From Ferrithrix thermotolerans DSM 19514 (GTDB taxonomy: Bacteria > Actinomycetota > Acidimicrobiia > Acidimicrobiales > Acidimicrobiaceae): DNA of 64,000 nt. The stretch lies in contig NZ_FQUL01000006.1 in assembly GCF_900128965.1 (NCBI RefSeq), positions 17,482 through 81,481 on the forward strand, given 5' to 3'. Below, piece by piece: positions 1 to 9,744 of the stretch. Under the pieces are notes generated by a model, which saw nothing but the letters and a program-made list of their open reading frames with translations, searched no databases and was not told the DNA's origin. The position numbers were made by a program, and so were the translations under genes. How positions within the stretch are numbered: position 1 is the first letter of the stretch; the number at the start of each line of letters is the position of its first letter.

Positions 1-599
1 CCGGTCCTCCTCCTGGGGGGCTCATTAAGTCTACGGCCGGTATCGCTACGTTGTTGGCCGAGGGTATCGGAGATACGATCCGATACTCCCTAACGGCTGA
101 CCCCGTAGAGGAGGCAAAGGCTGGAAGACAGCTACTTGAGGCTCTGGGACTTAGAGAGAGAAAGGGGCTCGACCTTATTGCGTGTCCTTCTTGTGGACGA
201 ACCGAGATCGACGTCATAAAGGTAGCTTCTGAGGCTCAGGCGGCTCTTGAGGAGCTTCATCTTCCTATCCAGGTGGCAGTTATGGGTTGTGTGGTAAATG
301 GCCCAGGTGAAGCCAGAGAGGCCGATCTTGGTATAGCCGCTGGTAGACACAAGGGGCATCTCTTTATAAAAGGTGAGATAGTCGCTGTGGTACCCGAGGA
401 TGAGATGGTCGAGGCGCTAGTCAGAGAGGCTCAAAAGATCGCCGAGGAGGGCATCGAGGCCCGCTTGGCGGCAGCAGATCCGAAGGCCGTCATAGAGGCG
501 AACAAAGACAGGGCTGAACTCCTTCTTGACAAGGGAGATGACGCAAACAACTCTTCTGTAACGATCGAAAAGATAAGACGGAAGACCAAAGAGAGCTAG
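1..599 (+). CDS. ispG: 4-hydroxy-3-methylbut-2-enyl diphosphate synthase (IspG/GcpE), C-terminal part
   Basis: The reading frame is open from base 3 and runs off the left edge, so only about the last 199 residues are present. IspG reduces the cyclic diphosphate MEcPP to HMBPP in the MEP isoprenoid pathway and uses a [4Fe-4S] cluster. The visible part has the family signature GIGDTIR near its start, the cysteine pair CPSCGR, and the third cysteine with its following glutamate in GCVVNGPGEA; these are the expected cluster ligands. About 60 residues of charged tail follow. The next gene, proS, lies 61 bp downstream on the same strand, as in many actinobacteria (dxr-rseP-ispG-proS). The identification is firm; the N-terminal TIM-barrel half is outside the window. 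Confidence 0.96.
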   Translation, partial: GPPPGGLIKSTAGIATLLAEGIGDTIRYSLTADPVEEAKAGRQLLEALGLRERKGLDLIACPSCGRTEIDVIKVASEAQAALEELHLPIQVAVMGCVVNGPGEAREADLGIAAGRHKGHLFIKGEIVAVVPEDEMVEALVREAQKIAEEGIEARLAAADPKAVIEANKDRAELLLDKGDDANNSSVTIEKIRRKTKES

Positions 600-648
600 G
601 AGAAGCGCGAACTAAGGGCAACTGAAGGAGGATCGATTCTTCATCCTG

Positions 649-654
649 TAGCAT
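649..654 (+). promoter_or_regulatory. putative -10 element of a leaderless proS mRNA
   Basis: TAGCAT lies exactly six bases before ATG 661, the TAnnnT-N6-start layout typical of actinobacterial leaderless transcripts. The only Shine-Dalgarno-like run (GGAGG, 627-631) is 29 bases from that ATG, too far to act on it. No clear -35 is seen. Confidence 0.4.
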
Positions 655-660
655 TTGCAT

Positions 661-2382
661 ATGCAGATGAGCCAGTTGGTCCTAAAGACCCTTCGAGAGG
701 CGCCTAGCGAAGCAAAGGCTAGGTCGCATCAGTACCTTCTTAGAGCGGGATATATAAGGAGACTATCTTCGGGTATATATTCCTATCTCCCGTTAGGGCT
801 CAGGGTGTTGGCCAAGGTCTCAAATATCGTAAGAGAAGAGCTCGATAGCTGTGGATCCCAGGAGATACTACTTCCGGCACTTCATCCGGTTGAGATCTGG
901 GAACGCAGTGGCAGAATCAAGAAGATGGCAGACGTCCTAATGAAGGTGGAAGCGAAAAGTGGTGACTTTGTTCTCGGACCTACTCACGAAGAGGCGGTAA
1001 TAGAAGCGGTATACCAGGACCTCAGCTCGTACTCGGATCTTCCTGCCACCGTATATCAGATTCAAACCAAGTTTAGAGACGAGCCACGCTCAAGGTATGG
1101 TCTGATGAGAACTCGTGAGTTCATAATGGCCGACGCGTACTCTTTCGACTCTGACCAAGAGGGAATGAGAAGCTCATATTCCAAGGTGTACGACGCTTAC
1201 AACAAAATCTTTGCGAAGATGGAGATCCCATTTGAGCCTGTAGAGGCAGACTCCGGAGCCATCGGAGGTGACGTCAACCACGAGTTTATGTCTCCAGCTG
1301 AGATCGGTGAGGACTACTACGCCAAGTGCTCTAGCTGTGGATATCGGGCTAATATCGAAGCAGCCACGAGAGGTTCCAAGGACGCAGATGCACAAGGTGT
1401 TGGTTCCGAACTACCGGAGCTTTTGTACCACTACACCCCTGAGGCCCCGGGGGTGGAAAAAGCCGTAGAGGCGATCTCTGATCTGGGGGTTCCGACTAAG
1501 GCACATGAGATGTTGAAGTGTCTAGTGGCGATAGATGGTGATCAGAGGCTCGTTATGCTGCTCGTGCCGGGGGATCGAGAGGCTCGGGTCCCCTCTGGTA
1601 TGCGGCTCCTTGAGGACCCGGAGTTCGAGAGGTACCCGTATTTGCATAAAGGGTTCATTGGACCGATGAACGCTAAAGAGAACTCGATCTACGTGGTCGC
1701 TGATCTATCGGTTAAGGAGAGATCGCACTTTGCAACTGGAGGTAATAAGGCTGGTTATCACGTAACCGGGGCGGTCCTTGGTAGGGACTTCCAGGTAGAT
1801 GAGTATCGGTCTTTAGTCGTTGTAAGAGATGGAGATCCCTGCCCACGGTGTGGATCTGCACTTACACTTATTCGTTCGGTTGAGATAGGGCACACCTTTC
1901 AGCTCGGACTGTACTACTCCTCGATCCTAGAAAACGCACGCTTTACAGGTCCTGATGGTCAGCAGTACCCCTACTACATGGGCTGTTATGGAATCGGTGT
2001 TACAAGACTTATAGCGGTTATCGCCGAGCACTTTCTAGATGACCGTGGACTTATATGGCCGGTCTCCGTCTCTCCCTATCAGGTAGTCGTTGTGCCTCTC
2101 GGCGCAGCGAGGTCCAAGGAGATCGAAGAGGTCGCTGAAACGATCTATAGCGGGCTCCTAAAAGACAACGTGGAGGCGCTGATAGATGACAGGAAGCTCT
2201 CTCCGGGAGTGTCTTTAGCTGATTGTGATCTAATTGGAGTGCCCTATCAGGTGGTTGTGGGATCGAAGTCGCTCAAGGAGGGGCAGGTGGAGATCAAGGT
2301 AAGAAGAGACGGAACCACGACGAAGATGCCCATTGAGGAGGTACCGACACGCATAAGGGAGCTTCTTGGGCGAAGTTTGTGA
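661..2382 (+). CDS. proS: prolyl-tRNA synthetase (bacterial type with editing domain)
   Basis: This class II aminoacyl-tRNA synthetase charges tRNA-Pro in the cytoplasm. Motif 2 is visible around RDEPRSRYGLMRTREF and motif 3 as GCYGIGVTRL. The roughly 170-residue segment between them fits the trans-editing (INS/YbaK-like) domain that hydrolyses Ala-tRNA-Pro, and the C-terminal part matches the anticodon-binding domain. The length of 573 residues is normal for the bacterial-type enzyme. I chose ATG 661: an in-frame stop at 649-651 limits extension, TTG 655 is the only other early choice, and the TAGCAT hexamer six bases upstream favours ATG. A strong terminator follows at 2443-2472, so the gene seems to end its own unit. 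Confidence 0.97.
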   Translation: MQMSQLVLKTLREAPSEAKARSHQYLLRAGYIRRLSSGIYSYLPLGLRVLAKVSNIVREELDSCGSQEILLPALHPVEIWERSGRIKKMADVLMKVEAKSGDFVLGPTHEEAVIEAVYQDLSSYSDLPATVYQIQTKFRDEPRSRYGLMRTREFIMADAYSFDSDQEGMRSSYSKVYDAYNKIFAKMEIPFEPVEADSGAIGGDVNHEFMSPAEIGEDYYAKCSSCGYRANIEAATRGSKDADAQGVGSELPELLYHYTPEAPGVEKAVEAISDLGVPTKAHEMLKCLVAIDGDQRLVMLLVPGDREARVPSGMRLLEDPEFERYPYLHKGFIGPMNAKENSIYVVADLSVKERSHFATGGNKAGYHVTGAVLGRDFQVDEYRSLVVVRDGDPCPRCGSALTLIRSVEIGHTFQLGLYYSSILENARFTGPDGQQYPYYMGCYGIGVTRLIAVIAEHFLDDRGLIWPVSVSPYQVVVVPLGAARSKEIEEVAETIYSGLLKDNVEALIDDRKLSPGVSLADCDLIGVPYQVVVGSKSLKEGQVEIKVRRDGTTTKMPIEEVPTRIRELLGRSL

Positions 2383-2442
2383 CAGCGATATCGCCTCTCT
2401 CCCGCTAGAGTGCTTAAAGCTTAAGTTGTCACTATCTTTGAG

Positions 2443-2473
2443 AAAAAGCGTGGGCTCATCGCCCGCGTTTTTG
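2443..2473 (+). terminator. rho-independent terminator after proS
   Basis: The sequence folds as a stem of about 12 pairs (arms AAAAGCGTGGGC and GCCCGCGTTTTT, two G-U pairs) around a 5-nt loop, with the T-run continuing the 3' arm. It lies 60 bp after the proS stop and 47 bp before rimP, separating the two units. Confidence 0.8.
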
Positions 2474-2519
2474 TTTGATGATGGCAAATTTGGTCTTTGT
2501 TCGGCGGAGAGGAGGAGTG

Positions 2520-3104
2520 ATGGCTGGTTCAAAAGGTTTCAACGAGCCTGTTCCATCTGACAGCTCCACGAGAGTTCAGGAGCTGAAGGACGTATTCGAT
2601 TCGGTACTAGCTCCAATTGGACTAGAGGTTCTTGAACTTGAGATCGGCAAGCGGTCCTTGCGGGTAAGTGTGGAAGGGGAGGGTAGTCAGGCCATGGACG
2701 CCATCGAGAAGGCGTCGAGGCTACTGTCCGATACCGTTGACTCAATGAACTTAGATGGACTTTTTAGTGGAGCCTATGAGTTAGAGGTTTCGTCCCCAGG
2801 TCTTGAACGTCCGCTAAAAAAGCTGGAGCACTTTCGTCGTTTCAAAGAGGCGCTCGTGGATATAAAGTGGCGCAATGGCGACGATAATACCGTCAAAAAG
2901 GCGAGAGTTCGTGTTGGCGATGTCAAAGGTAGTACAGTTGAGTTCTATAGCGACGACGCCTCTTTGAGCTTAGAGGTGCCGTTCGAAGATATTTTACGTG
3001 CCCGAACGGTGTTTGTTTGGGGAGCTCAAGGTGGCAAGCCCAAGGGCACAAAGGCCAAGAGTGCTGGCTCGATCGAGGAGGTAGAAGAAGATGGCGAAGA
3101 GTAA
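2520..3104 (+). CDS. rimP: ribosome maturation factor RimP
   Basis: RimP is a small cytoplasmic factor that helps 30S subunit assembly. The 194-residue product has the two-domain layout of the family, with the conserved 'LEVSSPGLERPL' stretch in the middle and an Sm-like C-terminal half. ATG 2520 is chosen over in-frame starts from 2475 because a strong Shine-Dalgarno (GGAGAGGAGG) ends a few bases before it and the extra N-terminal residues look non-conserved. The stop overlaps nusA by 14 bp. Order rimP-nusA-ylxR-infB is a classical conserved operon and supports the call. Confidence 0.93.
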   Translation: MAGSKGFNEPVPSDSSTRVQELKDVFDSVLAPIGLEVLELEIGKRSLRVSVEGEGSQAMDAIEKASRLLSDTVDSMNLDGLFSGAYELEVSSPGLERPLKKLEHFRRFKEALVDIKWRNGDDNTVKKARVRVGDVKGSTVEFYSDDASLSLEVPFEDILRARTVFVWGAQGGKPKGTKAKSAGSIEEVEEDGEE

Positions 3105-4089
3105 TCAAGACTTCATGGAGGCGCTGGCTTTAGTTGCGCGTGAGAAGGGTCTCGCCGTCGATACACTGCTTGAGTCTTTGGCGAACGCCCTCGTTGCTGC
3201 TTATAAGCGTATGCCTGGCGCCGCTGAGGAGGCGTTCGTGATGATCGATCCAGACTCCGGCGAGATTAGGGTTTTTGGTCAGGAGCTAGACGAAGAGGGA
3301 AACGTCGTTCGGGAGTGGGAAGACACCCCTGAAGACTTTGGACGCATAGCTGCTCAGACCGCAAAGCAGGTAATGTTTCAAAAGATCCGTGACGCAGAGC
3401 GTGACCTAAAATACGACGAGTATGCGGGTCGTGAAGGTGACGTGATAACCGGTATCGTGCAGCAAAGCGACGCCCGTTATACCCTTTTAGATCTTGGTAA
3501 GGCAGAAGCTTTCTTGCCTCAGACCGAGCAGCCTCCGAACGAGCGCTACGAGCACGGAGCTAGAGTCAAGGCCTATATCGTTGAGGTTCGAAAGGGAGTA
3601 AGTGGACCTCACATTGTAGTATCTAGGACTCACCCTGGACTAGTAAAGCGGCTCTTTGAGCTTGAGGTTCCAGAGATCGCCTCTGGTGTTGTGGAGATTA
3701 AGGCGATAGCCAGAGAGCCAGGCGTAAGAACCAAGATGGCTGTATGGTCCAACGATCAAAATGTAGATCCTGTGGGTTCTTGTGTCGGCGCCAGGGGAAC
3801 AAGGGTGAGAATGGTGACGAACGAGCTACGAGGCGAAAGAGTTGACATCGTGGCGTATTCGGAGTACCTTCCTGAGTACGTTGAGCGTTCAATTCAGCCT
3901 GCACATGTCTTAGATGTCCAGGTAGATGAGGGAACAGGCACGGCAAAGGTGATCGTTCCCAACTCAGAACTTTCTGTTGCGATCGGCAGAGAAGGCCAAA
4001 ACGCACGGCTTGCGGCACGCCTTACAGGCTTGAAGATCGATATCCACTCGGAGTCGGAGAGCTACGGGGAGATAGACGTAGAGGGCTAA
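3091..4089 (+). CDS. nusA: transcription termination/antitermination factor NusA
   Basis: NusA binds RNA polymerase and nascent RNA to modulate pausing, termination and antitermination. The 332-residue product has the N-terminal polymerase-binding domain (about 1-125), an S1 RNA-binding domain (about 130-200, starting near GDVITGIVQQ) and two KH domains (SCVGARGTRV and the AIGREGQNARLAARLTG signature). It ends shortly after KH2, lacking the acidic repeats of the E. coli protein, which is normal for actinobacteria. It overlaps rimP by 14 bp and is followed by ylxR after 43 bp. Confidence 0.97.
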   Translation: MAKSNQDFMEALALVAREKGLAVDTLLESLANALVAAYKRMPGAAEEAFVMIDPDSGEIRVFGQELDEEGNVVREWEDTPEDFGRIAAQTAKQVMFQKIRDAERDLKYDEYAGREGDVITGIVQQSDARYTLLDLGKAEAFLPQTEQPPNERYEHGARVKAYIVEVRKGVSGPHIVVSRTHPGLVKRLFELEVPEIASGVVEIKAIAREPGVRTKMAVWSNDQNVDPVGSCVGARGTRVRMVTNELRGERVDIVAYSEYLPEYVERSIQPAHVLDVQVDEGTGTAKVIVPNSELSVAIGREGQNARLAARLTGLKIDIHSESESYGEIDVEG

Positions 4090-4132
4090 TCGAGGTCTCT
4101 ACTTTTATGGGCCGAATAGGTTGGAGGCTTAT

Positions 4133-4381
4133 ATGGAGAGAAGCTGTATCGGATGCCGGGCTAAGAGGGACGTCACAGATCTGCGCCGGCTTCGATACCC
4201 AGATCCCAGATGCGGAAGGGGAGCGTGGATCTGTGCGGATTCACATGCCTGTTACCGTCTGGCCCTTAAGCGTAAGGCGTTCGATAAGGCACTTCGAGTG
4301 TCGGTACCCGATGATGTGCTAAAGGAGTGGGAAGGTTACTTCACTAACCCAGGCGACGGGTCGGCTTCATCACCCAAATAA
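4133..4381 (+). CDS. ylxR: YlxR family RNA-binding protein
   Basis: A small 82-residue protein. It carries the family signature CIGCRAKRDVTDLRRL near the N-terminus and the second motif GRGAWIC. YlxR-fold proteins are found between nusA and infB in many bacteria and are thought to bind RNA; reports in Firmicutes link YlxR to RNase P and transcription. ATG 4133 is preferred over TTG 4121 because TTGGAGG (4121-4127) makes a good Shine-Dalgarno 5 bases before it. Position and motif make the family call firm; the function is less certain. Confidence 0.88.
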   Translation: MERSCIGCRAKRDVTDLRRLRYPDPRCGRGAWICADSHACYRLALKRKAFDKALRVSVPDDVLKEWEGYFTNPGDGSASSPK

Positions 4382-4391
4382 AGCTCTAGGC

Positions 4392-4397
4392 TATAAT
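4392..4397 (+). promoter_or_regulatory. putative -10 element upstream of infB
   Basis: A perfect TATAAT sits 70 bp before the infB start, just after the ylxR stop. No good -35 is seen at 16-18 bp, so this is a tentative internal promoter that would let infB be made apart from nusA. Confidence 0.35.
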
Positions 4398-4461
4398 AGC
4401 CAGTCTTATGTAACAAATAACTCGCTTTGTTCATGTTGTATTCGGAGGTCAGGGTCACCAG

Positions 4462-7428
4462 TTGGTAAAGAAAGTACGAGTTTATGAACTAGCTCGAGAG
4501 TTAGGTATTGAAAATAAAGAGGCGTTGGATCTCTGCATAGCCCTTGGAATTGGGGTTAGGAGCCACTCATCTAGCGTTGAGGATCCTCAGGCGGATAGAG
4601 TTAGACGGCGTGCTGAACGAGATGGGATCGGCATATACGCCAAATCAAAGTCGTCCTCAGAGGAGGCGAACGCGAGCGGTCCTTCGACCGATGCAGCTCA
4701 AATTGAATCCGTAGCTCAAGTTCTCACACCTGAGTCACCCGTACCGTTACAGTCTGAAAAGGCCGAGACGGAAGCAGCGGCAAACATCAAGATAGTGGCG
4801 GCAGAGACTACAAAGAGCGATAACGTCTCATTTACAGGTGAACCACCTAAAGACAGGCCTAAACTCGGTGACCTCGTTGCTCAGGAGTCAGCTCGACTTA
4901 GCGCAGAGGAACGACTAGATACAAGACCAAAGGATACCCCTCAAGCTCATCGGACACCTCAAGGAGTGCAAGGAGCCAAGCGAGCTCCTCTTAGGCCCTC
5001 CGACGTAGCTGCACGAACCAGAGAAGACGGTGCTCCAACCTCTATCTCTGGACGACCTATACCTCCTCCCCCAGGCCCACCTCGATCTGTAACCGGTCGA
5101 CCTATACCTCCTCCCCCAAGACCTCAGCCAGGATACGAGCGCCCAGGGTCGAAAACGCATGGGACTCCATTTGACGGAGACAGGACAAGGCGAGGCCAAC
5201 AAGGCGGTGCTTCGAGCCAACAAGGCGGGGATCAGGGAAGGTCTGATCGAGGCCAAGGTGGATTTCAAGGGCGAGGACCTGGCCAACAAGGCGGTGCTTC
5301 GAGCCAACAAGGCGGGTATCAGGGAAGAAGCAGTGGACAGGGTCGACCCCCATTCACCGGCGCCCAATCAGGAGCCCCAAGAGACAGACAAGGATTCTCT
5401 GGTCCTCCACGGGGAGGCGCTGGGGGCTCTGATCGCTCCTTTGGAACACGTCCTGGCGGTGCACCGGGATCGAGAGGACCCAGTGGTGGAGCTGCGTCTG
5501 CACCTATGCCACCGGCTGGCGCTCGTGGAAACGCCCGAGGTGCACGGGGTAAGACGAAGCCGTCTAAGAGAAGGTCGAAGAAGACCTTTGAAGAGTTAGA
5601 GCCTACTCAGGTCACTACATACGTACCATCTTCTGCTCCAGTTCCAGAGGGTGAGATAATCATTGAGAGAGGTTCAACGGCACAAGAGGTAGCTCCCAAG
5701 TTCAACAGGACACCAGGGGATATCGTTCGATTCCTCCTCCTTCAAGGGGAACTCATAACGGCTACGCAGTCGCTCTCCGACGACATGGTGGAGCTTTTTG
5801 CTGCCGAGATCGGTGCACGGGTAAAGCTCGTCGATCCAGGTCAGGAGCAAGAAGCCGTTCTTTCTGCAAAGTACTTTGACGAGGACGACACTGTAGATCC
5901 CTCCCTTCTAGCCGAGAGGCCCCCGGTCGTCACCGTTATGGGACATGTCGATCATGGTAAGACCAAGCTATTGGATCGGATTAGAGAAGCCAATGTGGTT
6001 GCGCAAGAGGCGGGAGGAATTACCCAGCACATCGGTGCTTACCAGGTCTATCTAAACGACAAGGCGATAACCTTTATCGATACCCCAGGTCACGAAGCCT
6101 TCACGCAGATGCGAGCTCGTGGTGCAAAAGTCACCGACATCGTTGTGCTTGTGGTAGCAGCCGACGACGGAGTCATGCCCCAGACGGTAGAGGCCATCAA
6201 CCACGCTAAGGCAGCGGATGTGCCCATTGTCGTCGCTATCAACAAGATTGATCGGGAAGACGCTGATCCCAACAGGGTCATGCAACAGCTTTCGGAGTAC
6301 GGTTTGGTTCCTGAGGCGTGGGGTGGTGACACCATCACAGTTCAGATATCAGCGCTTCAGAACCTTGGTATTGACGATCTGTTAGAACAGATCCTTGTGC
6401 TAGCTGAGGTGTTAGAGCTCAAAGCCAACCCTTCGGGAAGAGCGACCGGCGTTGTGCTCGAGGCCAACTTGGATGTCGGTCGAGGTCCTGTCGCTACGGT
6501 ATTGATACAAGGTGGTACTTTGCACATCGGAGATCCGATGGTCGCAGGCATCGCCTGGGGACGCGTAAAAGCTTTAGTAAACGATAAAGGTAAGTCCATT
6601 AAGATTGCATCTTTGGCGATGCCTGTGCAGGTGCTCGGATTCTCCGAGGTTCCTAGTGCTGGAGACGAGTTCAACGTAACTGCGGATCTCTCCACCGCTA
6701 AGACGATTGCAGAGTCGAGGGAGCAGCGGATCCGGATGGCTGGATACGCCTCTAGGGCTGCTTCAGCAACAGGGGCTAAGCTAGAGGACCTCTTTGAGCA
6801 GATCCAAAAAGGTGAGACTGCAACTTTGAACATCATCTTGAAGGCCGATGTTCAAGGAAGTCTTGAAGCCTTGGCGGAGAGTCTTAGAAAGCTTGAACGT
6901 CCCGAGGTGAAAGTGAGCATAATTCACAAGGCTGTGGGCGGTATCACTGAGAACGACGTCGGTCTTGCGGCTGCCTCAAACGCTACGATCATTGGATTCA
7001 ACGTCCGCCCAGATAGAAGAGCGAGGGAGCTCGCAGAGGCACAAGACGTTGAGATTAGAACCTATGAGATCATCTACAAGGTGATAGAGGACATCGAGTC
7101 CGCCGTGGTGGGTATGCTTGCGCCAGAGTATGAAGAGGTGGTTACAGGTGACGCCGAGGTCCGGGAGGTCTTTAGAGTGCCTCGAGTGGGAGCAGTTGCT
7201 GGATGTTACGTTCTCTCTGGGACCATTACCCGAGGTTCAAAGGTTAGGTTCTTGCGCGACGGCGTGGTGCTGTGGAAGGGATCGATTGCGTCTCTTAGAA
7301 GGTTTAAAGACGATGTAAGAGAGGTTCAAGCCGGCTTTGAGTGCGGTATCGGACTATCAGACTTCCAGGATCTCCATGCTGGTGACATAATCGAGACCTA
7401 CGAGGATCGTGAGATTCCGCGAGTTTAG
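4462..7428 (+). CDS. infB: translation initiation factor IF-2
   Basis: IF-2 is the GTPase that places fMet-tRNA on the 30S subunit and promotes subunit joining. The 988-residue protein has an IF2_N domain at about 1-50, a long Pro/Gly/Gln/Arg-rich linker (about 60-380) that includes an in-frame duplication, a second IF2_N module near 400-460, then the G domain with GHVDHGKT (from residue 494), DTPGHE (540) and NKID (594), followed by the beta-barrel and fMet-tRNA-binding domains. The start is TTG 4462 with GGAGG 14-18 bases upstream, a rather long spacing. The linker is the only poorly conserved part. Confidence 0.97.
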   Translation: MVKKVRVYELARELGIENKEALDLCIALGIGVRSHSSSVEDPQADRVRRRAERDGIGIYAKSKSSSEEANASGPSTDAAQIESVAQVLTPESPVPLQSEKAETEAAANIKIVAAETTKSDNVSFTGEPPKDRPKLGDLVAQESARLSAEERLDTRPKDTPQAHRTPQGVQGAKRAPLRPSDVAARTREDGAPTSISGRPIPPPPGPPRSVTGRPIPPPPRPQPGYERPGSKTHGTPFDGDRTRRGQQGGASSQQGGDQGRSDRGQGGFQGRGPGQQGGASSQQGGYQGRSSGQGRPPFTGAQSGAPRDRQGFSGPPRGGAGGSDRSFGTRPGGAPGSRGPSGGAASAPMPPAGARGNARGARGKTKPSKRRSKKTFEELEPTQVTTYVPSSAPVPEGEIIIERGSTAQEVAPKFNRTPGDIVRFLLLQGELITATQSLSDDMVELFAAEIGARVKLVDPGQEQEAVLSAKYFDEDDTVDPSLLAERPPVVTVMGHVDHGKTKLLDRIREANVVAQEAGGITQHIGAYQVYLNDKAITFIDTPGHEAFTQMRARGAKVTDIVVLVVAADDGVMPQTVEAINHAKAADVPIVVAINKIDREDADPNRVMQQLSEYGLVPEAWGGDTITVQISALQNLGIDDLLEQILVLAEVLELKANPSGRATGVVLEANLDVGRGPVATVLIQGGTLHIGDPMVAGIAWGRVKALVNDKGKSIKIASLAMPVQVLGFSEVPSAGDEFNVTADLSTAKTIAESREQRIRMAGYASRAASATGAKLEDLFEQIQKGETATLNIILKADVQGSLEALAESLRKLERPEVKVSIIHKAVGGITENDVGLAAASNATIIGFNVRPDRRARELAEAQDVEIRTYEIIYKVIEDIESAVVGMLAPEYEEVVTGDAEVREVFRVPRVGAVAGCYVLSGTITRGSKVRFLRDGVVLWKGSIASLRRFKDDVREVQAGFECGIGLSDFQDLHAGDIIETYEDREIPRV
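5194..5327 (+). repeat. in-frame 87-bp period repeat in the infB linker
   Basis: A 47-bp block at 5194-5240 recurs at 5281-5327 with one mismatch. The spacing is 87 bp (29 codons), so the frame is kept. It encodes a [11 protein letters not shown] motif twice in the disordered IF-2 linker. Confidence 0.85.
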
Positions 7429-7447
7429 GTGGATATAAGGTCTTGGT

Positions 7448-7828
7448 ATGAATACTAATAAAGGTTCCCGTAGGAAGGGTTACGATCGGGTGGCAAGGCT
7501 AAACCGCGTGCTTCGTGAGGTGGTGGCTGAGGAGATCGAGAGGGAAGCGGAGTACGACGACCGGCTGGTTCTTCTCACGGTGACGGAGGTTGCGGTGGAT
7601 CCCGATCTAAAAAGAGCGAGGGTGTTCTTCGCCAGTCTTCCGCAGGACAAGGCGGAGGCTTTAGCTGAGGTAAGGGTATCGATTCAGCATAAAGTGGCTA
7701 CCGAGATGCGCATGAAGCGCACGCCCCTTTTGAGTTTTGAGCTTGACCCGTCTTTGGAGGCGGGTGAGAAGATAGACGCTATCTTGAGGCGGGTGGCAAA
7801 GACTGGGCAAGAAGCCGACGGAGACTGA
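7448..7828 (+). CDS. rbfA: 30S ribosome-binding factor RbfA
   Basis: RbfA is a cold-shock-associated 16S rRNA processing and 30S maturation factor. The 126-residue product matches the KH-like single-domain fold; recognisable parts are RLNRVLREVVAEEIE near the start, VDPDLKRARVFFA in the middle and an R-x-TP-LSFELD segment near the end. It starts 19 bp after infB and its stop shares one base with the truB start, so it is co-transcribed. Upstream, TAAGGT lies six bases before the ATG; the same bases contain AAGG, which could serve as a weak Shine-Dalgarno, so leaderless initiation is only one reading. Confidence 0.92.
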   Translation: MNTNKGSRRKGYDRVARLNRVLREVVAEEIEREAEYDDRLVLLTVTEVAVDPDLKRARVFFASLPQDKAEALAEVRVSIQHKVATEMRMKRTPLLSFELDPSLEAGEKIDAILRRVAKTGQEADGD

Positions 7829-8751
7829 TGGTTCGGGGTGTATTCGCTGTCGACAAAGAGAGCGGACCTACCTCCCAGAGGGTATTGAATCTGTGCAAGG
7901 ATCGACTGCGCACAAAGAAGCTCGGTCACTCTGGGACCTTGGATCCATTAGCTTCGGGGTTACTTGTGGTGGCTGCAGGGCCATCTACCCGTCTTTTGTC
8001 CTACATTACAGGTGCTGAAAAGCGGTATCTCGCCCACTTTGTCTTGGGTGTCACCACGGACACATACGACATAACCGGGGTGGTACTCTCAAAGTCTGAC
8101 GCTTCTGGTATCGGACTATCCGACGTGCTTGCAGCTAAGGCGGCGCTCGAAGGAGAGATACAACAGTGCCCGCCCCGGTTCTCCGCCATACATGTAGATG
8201 GCAGACGAGCCTACGATCTTGCGAGGAAAAATGTTGAGTTTGAGATCGAACCCCGTAGTGCAACGGTCTATGGGTTAGATATTGACGAGAACGAAGACGG
8301 TTCTTTTCTTATGAGCTGTCATGTCTCAAGCGGAACCTATGTGAGGTCTCTTATATTTGACCTCGGTCAGATCCTTGGGGTCGGCGCAACTATGACAGCC
8401 CTCAGGAGGACCCATGTGGGAGCCATCTCTTTGGAGAAGGCAAAAAAAGTCGAGAGTCTTAGCCCAGATGATGTGCTATCCCCCAAAGAGGTATTTCCTC
8501 TCGATGTTCATCTGGTCCTTGGTGACGATAGGGAGATCTCAAATATAAGGAACGGAAGGTCGATAGCGCTTCAAGATTCGATTCTGCATAAAGTAGAACC
8601 GTCCCCCCTTGTCTGTGGAGTGCGAGCCTTTTTGTACGAGGGAAACACCGTCTCTTTCGACGGTCTTTTGGCTGTTGGGGAGGTCTCTAACGGCCTCTTT
8701 GCGCCTAAGGTTGTAATGCCAGGTGGCGGTGCGCCAATAGATAGACCCTAA
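7828..8751 (+). CDS. truB: tRNA pseudouridine-55 synthase TruB
   Basis: TruB makes pseudouridine 55 in the T-loop of tRNAs. The catalytic aspartate is Asp39 in GTLDPLASGLL, preceded by the expected HSG. 'VSSGTYVRSLIFDLG' later in the protein is another family hallmark. The length of 307 residues is normal. The ATG overlaps the rbfA stop by one base. A PUA-like tail is not obvious, but the last 80 residues are divergent and could hold one. Confidence 0.95.
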   Translation: MVRGVFAVDKESGPTSQRVLNLCKDRLRTKKLGHSGTLDPLASGLLVVAAGPSTRLLSYITGAEKRYLAHFVLGVTTDTYDITGVVLSKSDASGIGLSDVLAAKAALEGEIQQCPPRFSAIHVDGRRAYDLARKNVEFEIEPRSATVYGLDIDENEDGSFLMSCHVSSGTYVRSLIFDLGQILGVGATMTALRRTHVGAISLEKAKKVESLSPDDVLSPKEVFPLDVHLVLGDDREISNIRNGRSIALQDSILHKVEPSPLVCGVRAFLYEGNTVSFDGLLAVGEVSNGLFAPKVVMPGGGAPIDRP

Positions 8752-8769
8752 CAAGTACGGGAGAGTCAA

Positions 8770-9744
8770 GTGCAGGTTTTACATGACTATCATGGTCCTA
8801 TCCCAGGTAGCGATCGCTCGATTATGACTATCGGAACCTATGATGGCATTCATCACGGCCATCGAAGGATCATCTCAGAGGTGGTGTCACGTTGTCATGA
8901 TAGTGGCCTTAGCTCGGTCGTTGTGAGCTTCGATCGTCACCCTCTCTCGGTGCTACGTCCTGAGGCGGCACCGTTGATGCTCACCGGTGCACAACAAAAG
9001 GCAGAGCTGATCCAAGCTCTTGGCGTTGACTATCTCTATCTTCTCACCTTCGATCAAAGGCGTTCGCTTCAAAGTGCAAGGGACTTTGTCTACGACGTAG
9101 TTGTAAATGGTGTAAGAGCCAAAGAGGTTCACGTTGGGTCGAACTTCCGCTTTGGGCACCAACGACAAGGTGATGTTGAGTTTTTAGCAGAGGTTGGTAC
9201 CTTGGAGGACTTCGAGGTCTACGCAGCCGGGCTTTCTAAGGTATCTGAAGTGTTAGGCGAGAACCACAGGGACGCCGACAAGGCGATATCTTCAACCCTA
9301 GTGCGAAAGATGGTGACTGCAGCGGAGTTGCAAGATGCATCGGCACTCCTACACCGTTTTCACTCAGTGAGAGGTGTTGTTGTCGGGGGGGATCAACGGG
9401 GATCCGGTGAACTTGGGTTTCCGACGGCTAACCTTGAGATTCCCGCGAATATGGCAGTTCCTCTTGACGGAGTCTACGCAGGTACCCTAAGACCTTTGTC
9501 CGGTCAAAGATCCCATCTTGCGGCGATCTCGATAGGGACGCGCCCTACCTTTTATCCCTCGGGCGGGCCGAGATTGATAGAAAGCTTTGTGCTGGACTAT
9601 AACGGAAACCTATACGGCGAGGAGGTCGAGGTGGCCTTCGTTGAGTTTCTTAGGCCCCAGATCGCCTACGAGAGTTCAGATGAGCTGATCGCCCAGATAC
9701 ATTTAGATGTGGCGGCAGTTAGGGATAAGCTGACGCTCCAGTAG
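8770..9744 (+). CDS. ribF: bifunctional riboflavin kinase / FAD synthetase
   Basis: RibF phosphorylates riboflavin to FMN and adenylates FMN to FAD. The N-terminal half is the nucleotidyltransferase, with TIGTYDGIHHGHR (the GxFDG-H-GH motif) and VGSNFRFGHQRQGD. The C-terminal half is the flavokinase, with GELGFPTANLEIP and a YGEEVEVAFVEFLR segment. The length of 324 residues fits. The start is GTG 8770 with a GGGAGAG Shine-Dalgarno 6 bases upstream. It follows truB by 18 bp, the common truB-ribF-rpsO order. Confidence 0.95.
   Translation: MQVLHDYHGPIPGSDRSIMTIGTYDGIHHGHRRIISEVVSRCHDSGLSSVVVSFDRHPLSVLRPEAAPLMLTGAQQKAELIQALGVDYLYLLTFDQRRSLQSARDFVYDVVVNGVRAKEVHVGSNFRFGHQRQGDVEFLAEVGTLEDFEVYAAGLSKVSEVLGENHRDADKAISSTLVRKMVTAAELQDASALLHRFHSVRGVVVGGDQRGSGELGFPTANLEIPANMAVPLDGVYAGTLRPLSGQRSHLAAISIGTRPTFYPSGGPRLIESFVLDYNGNLYGEEVEVAFVEFLRPQIAYESSDELIAQIHLDVAAVRDKLTLQ

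Noticed and set aside
5194..5327. Possible short repeat array (CRISPR-like)
   Set aside because: Only two copies, in frame within infB, with coding sequence between them; no spacers or cas genes.
4915..5367. Long minus-strand reading frames opposite the infB linker
   Set aside because: They are shadows of the repetitive Pro/Gly/Gln-rich linker, rich in Ser/Leu/Arg by complementarity, with no domain and no start signals.
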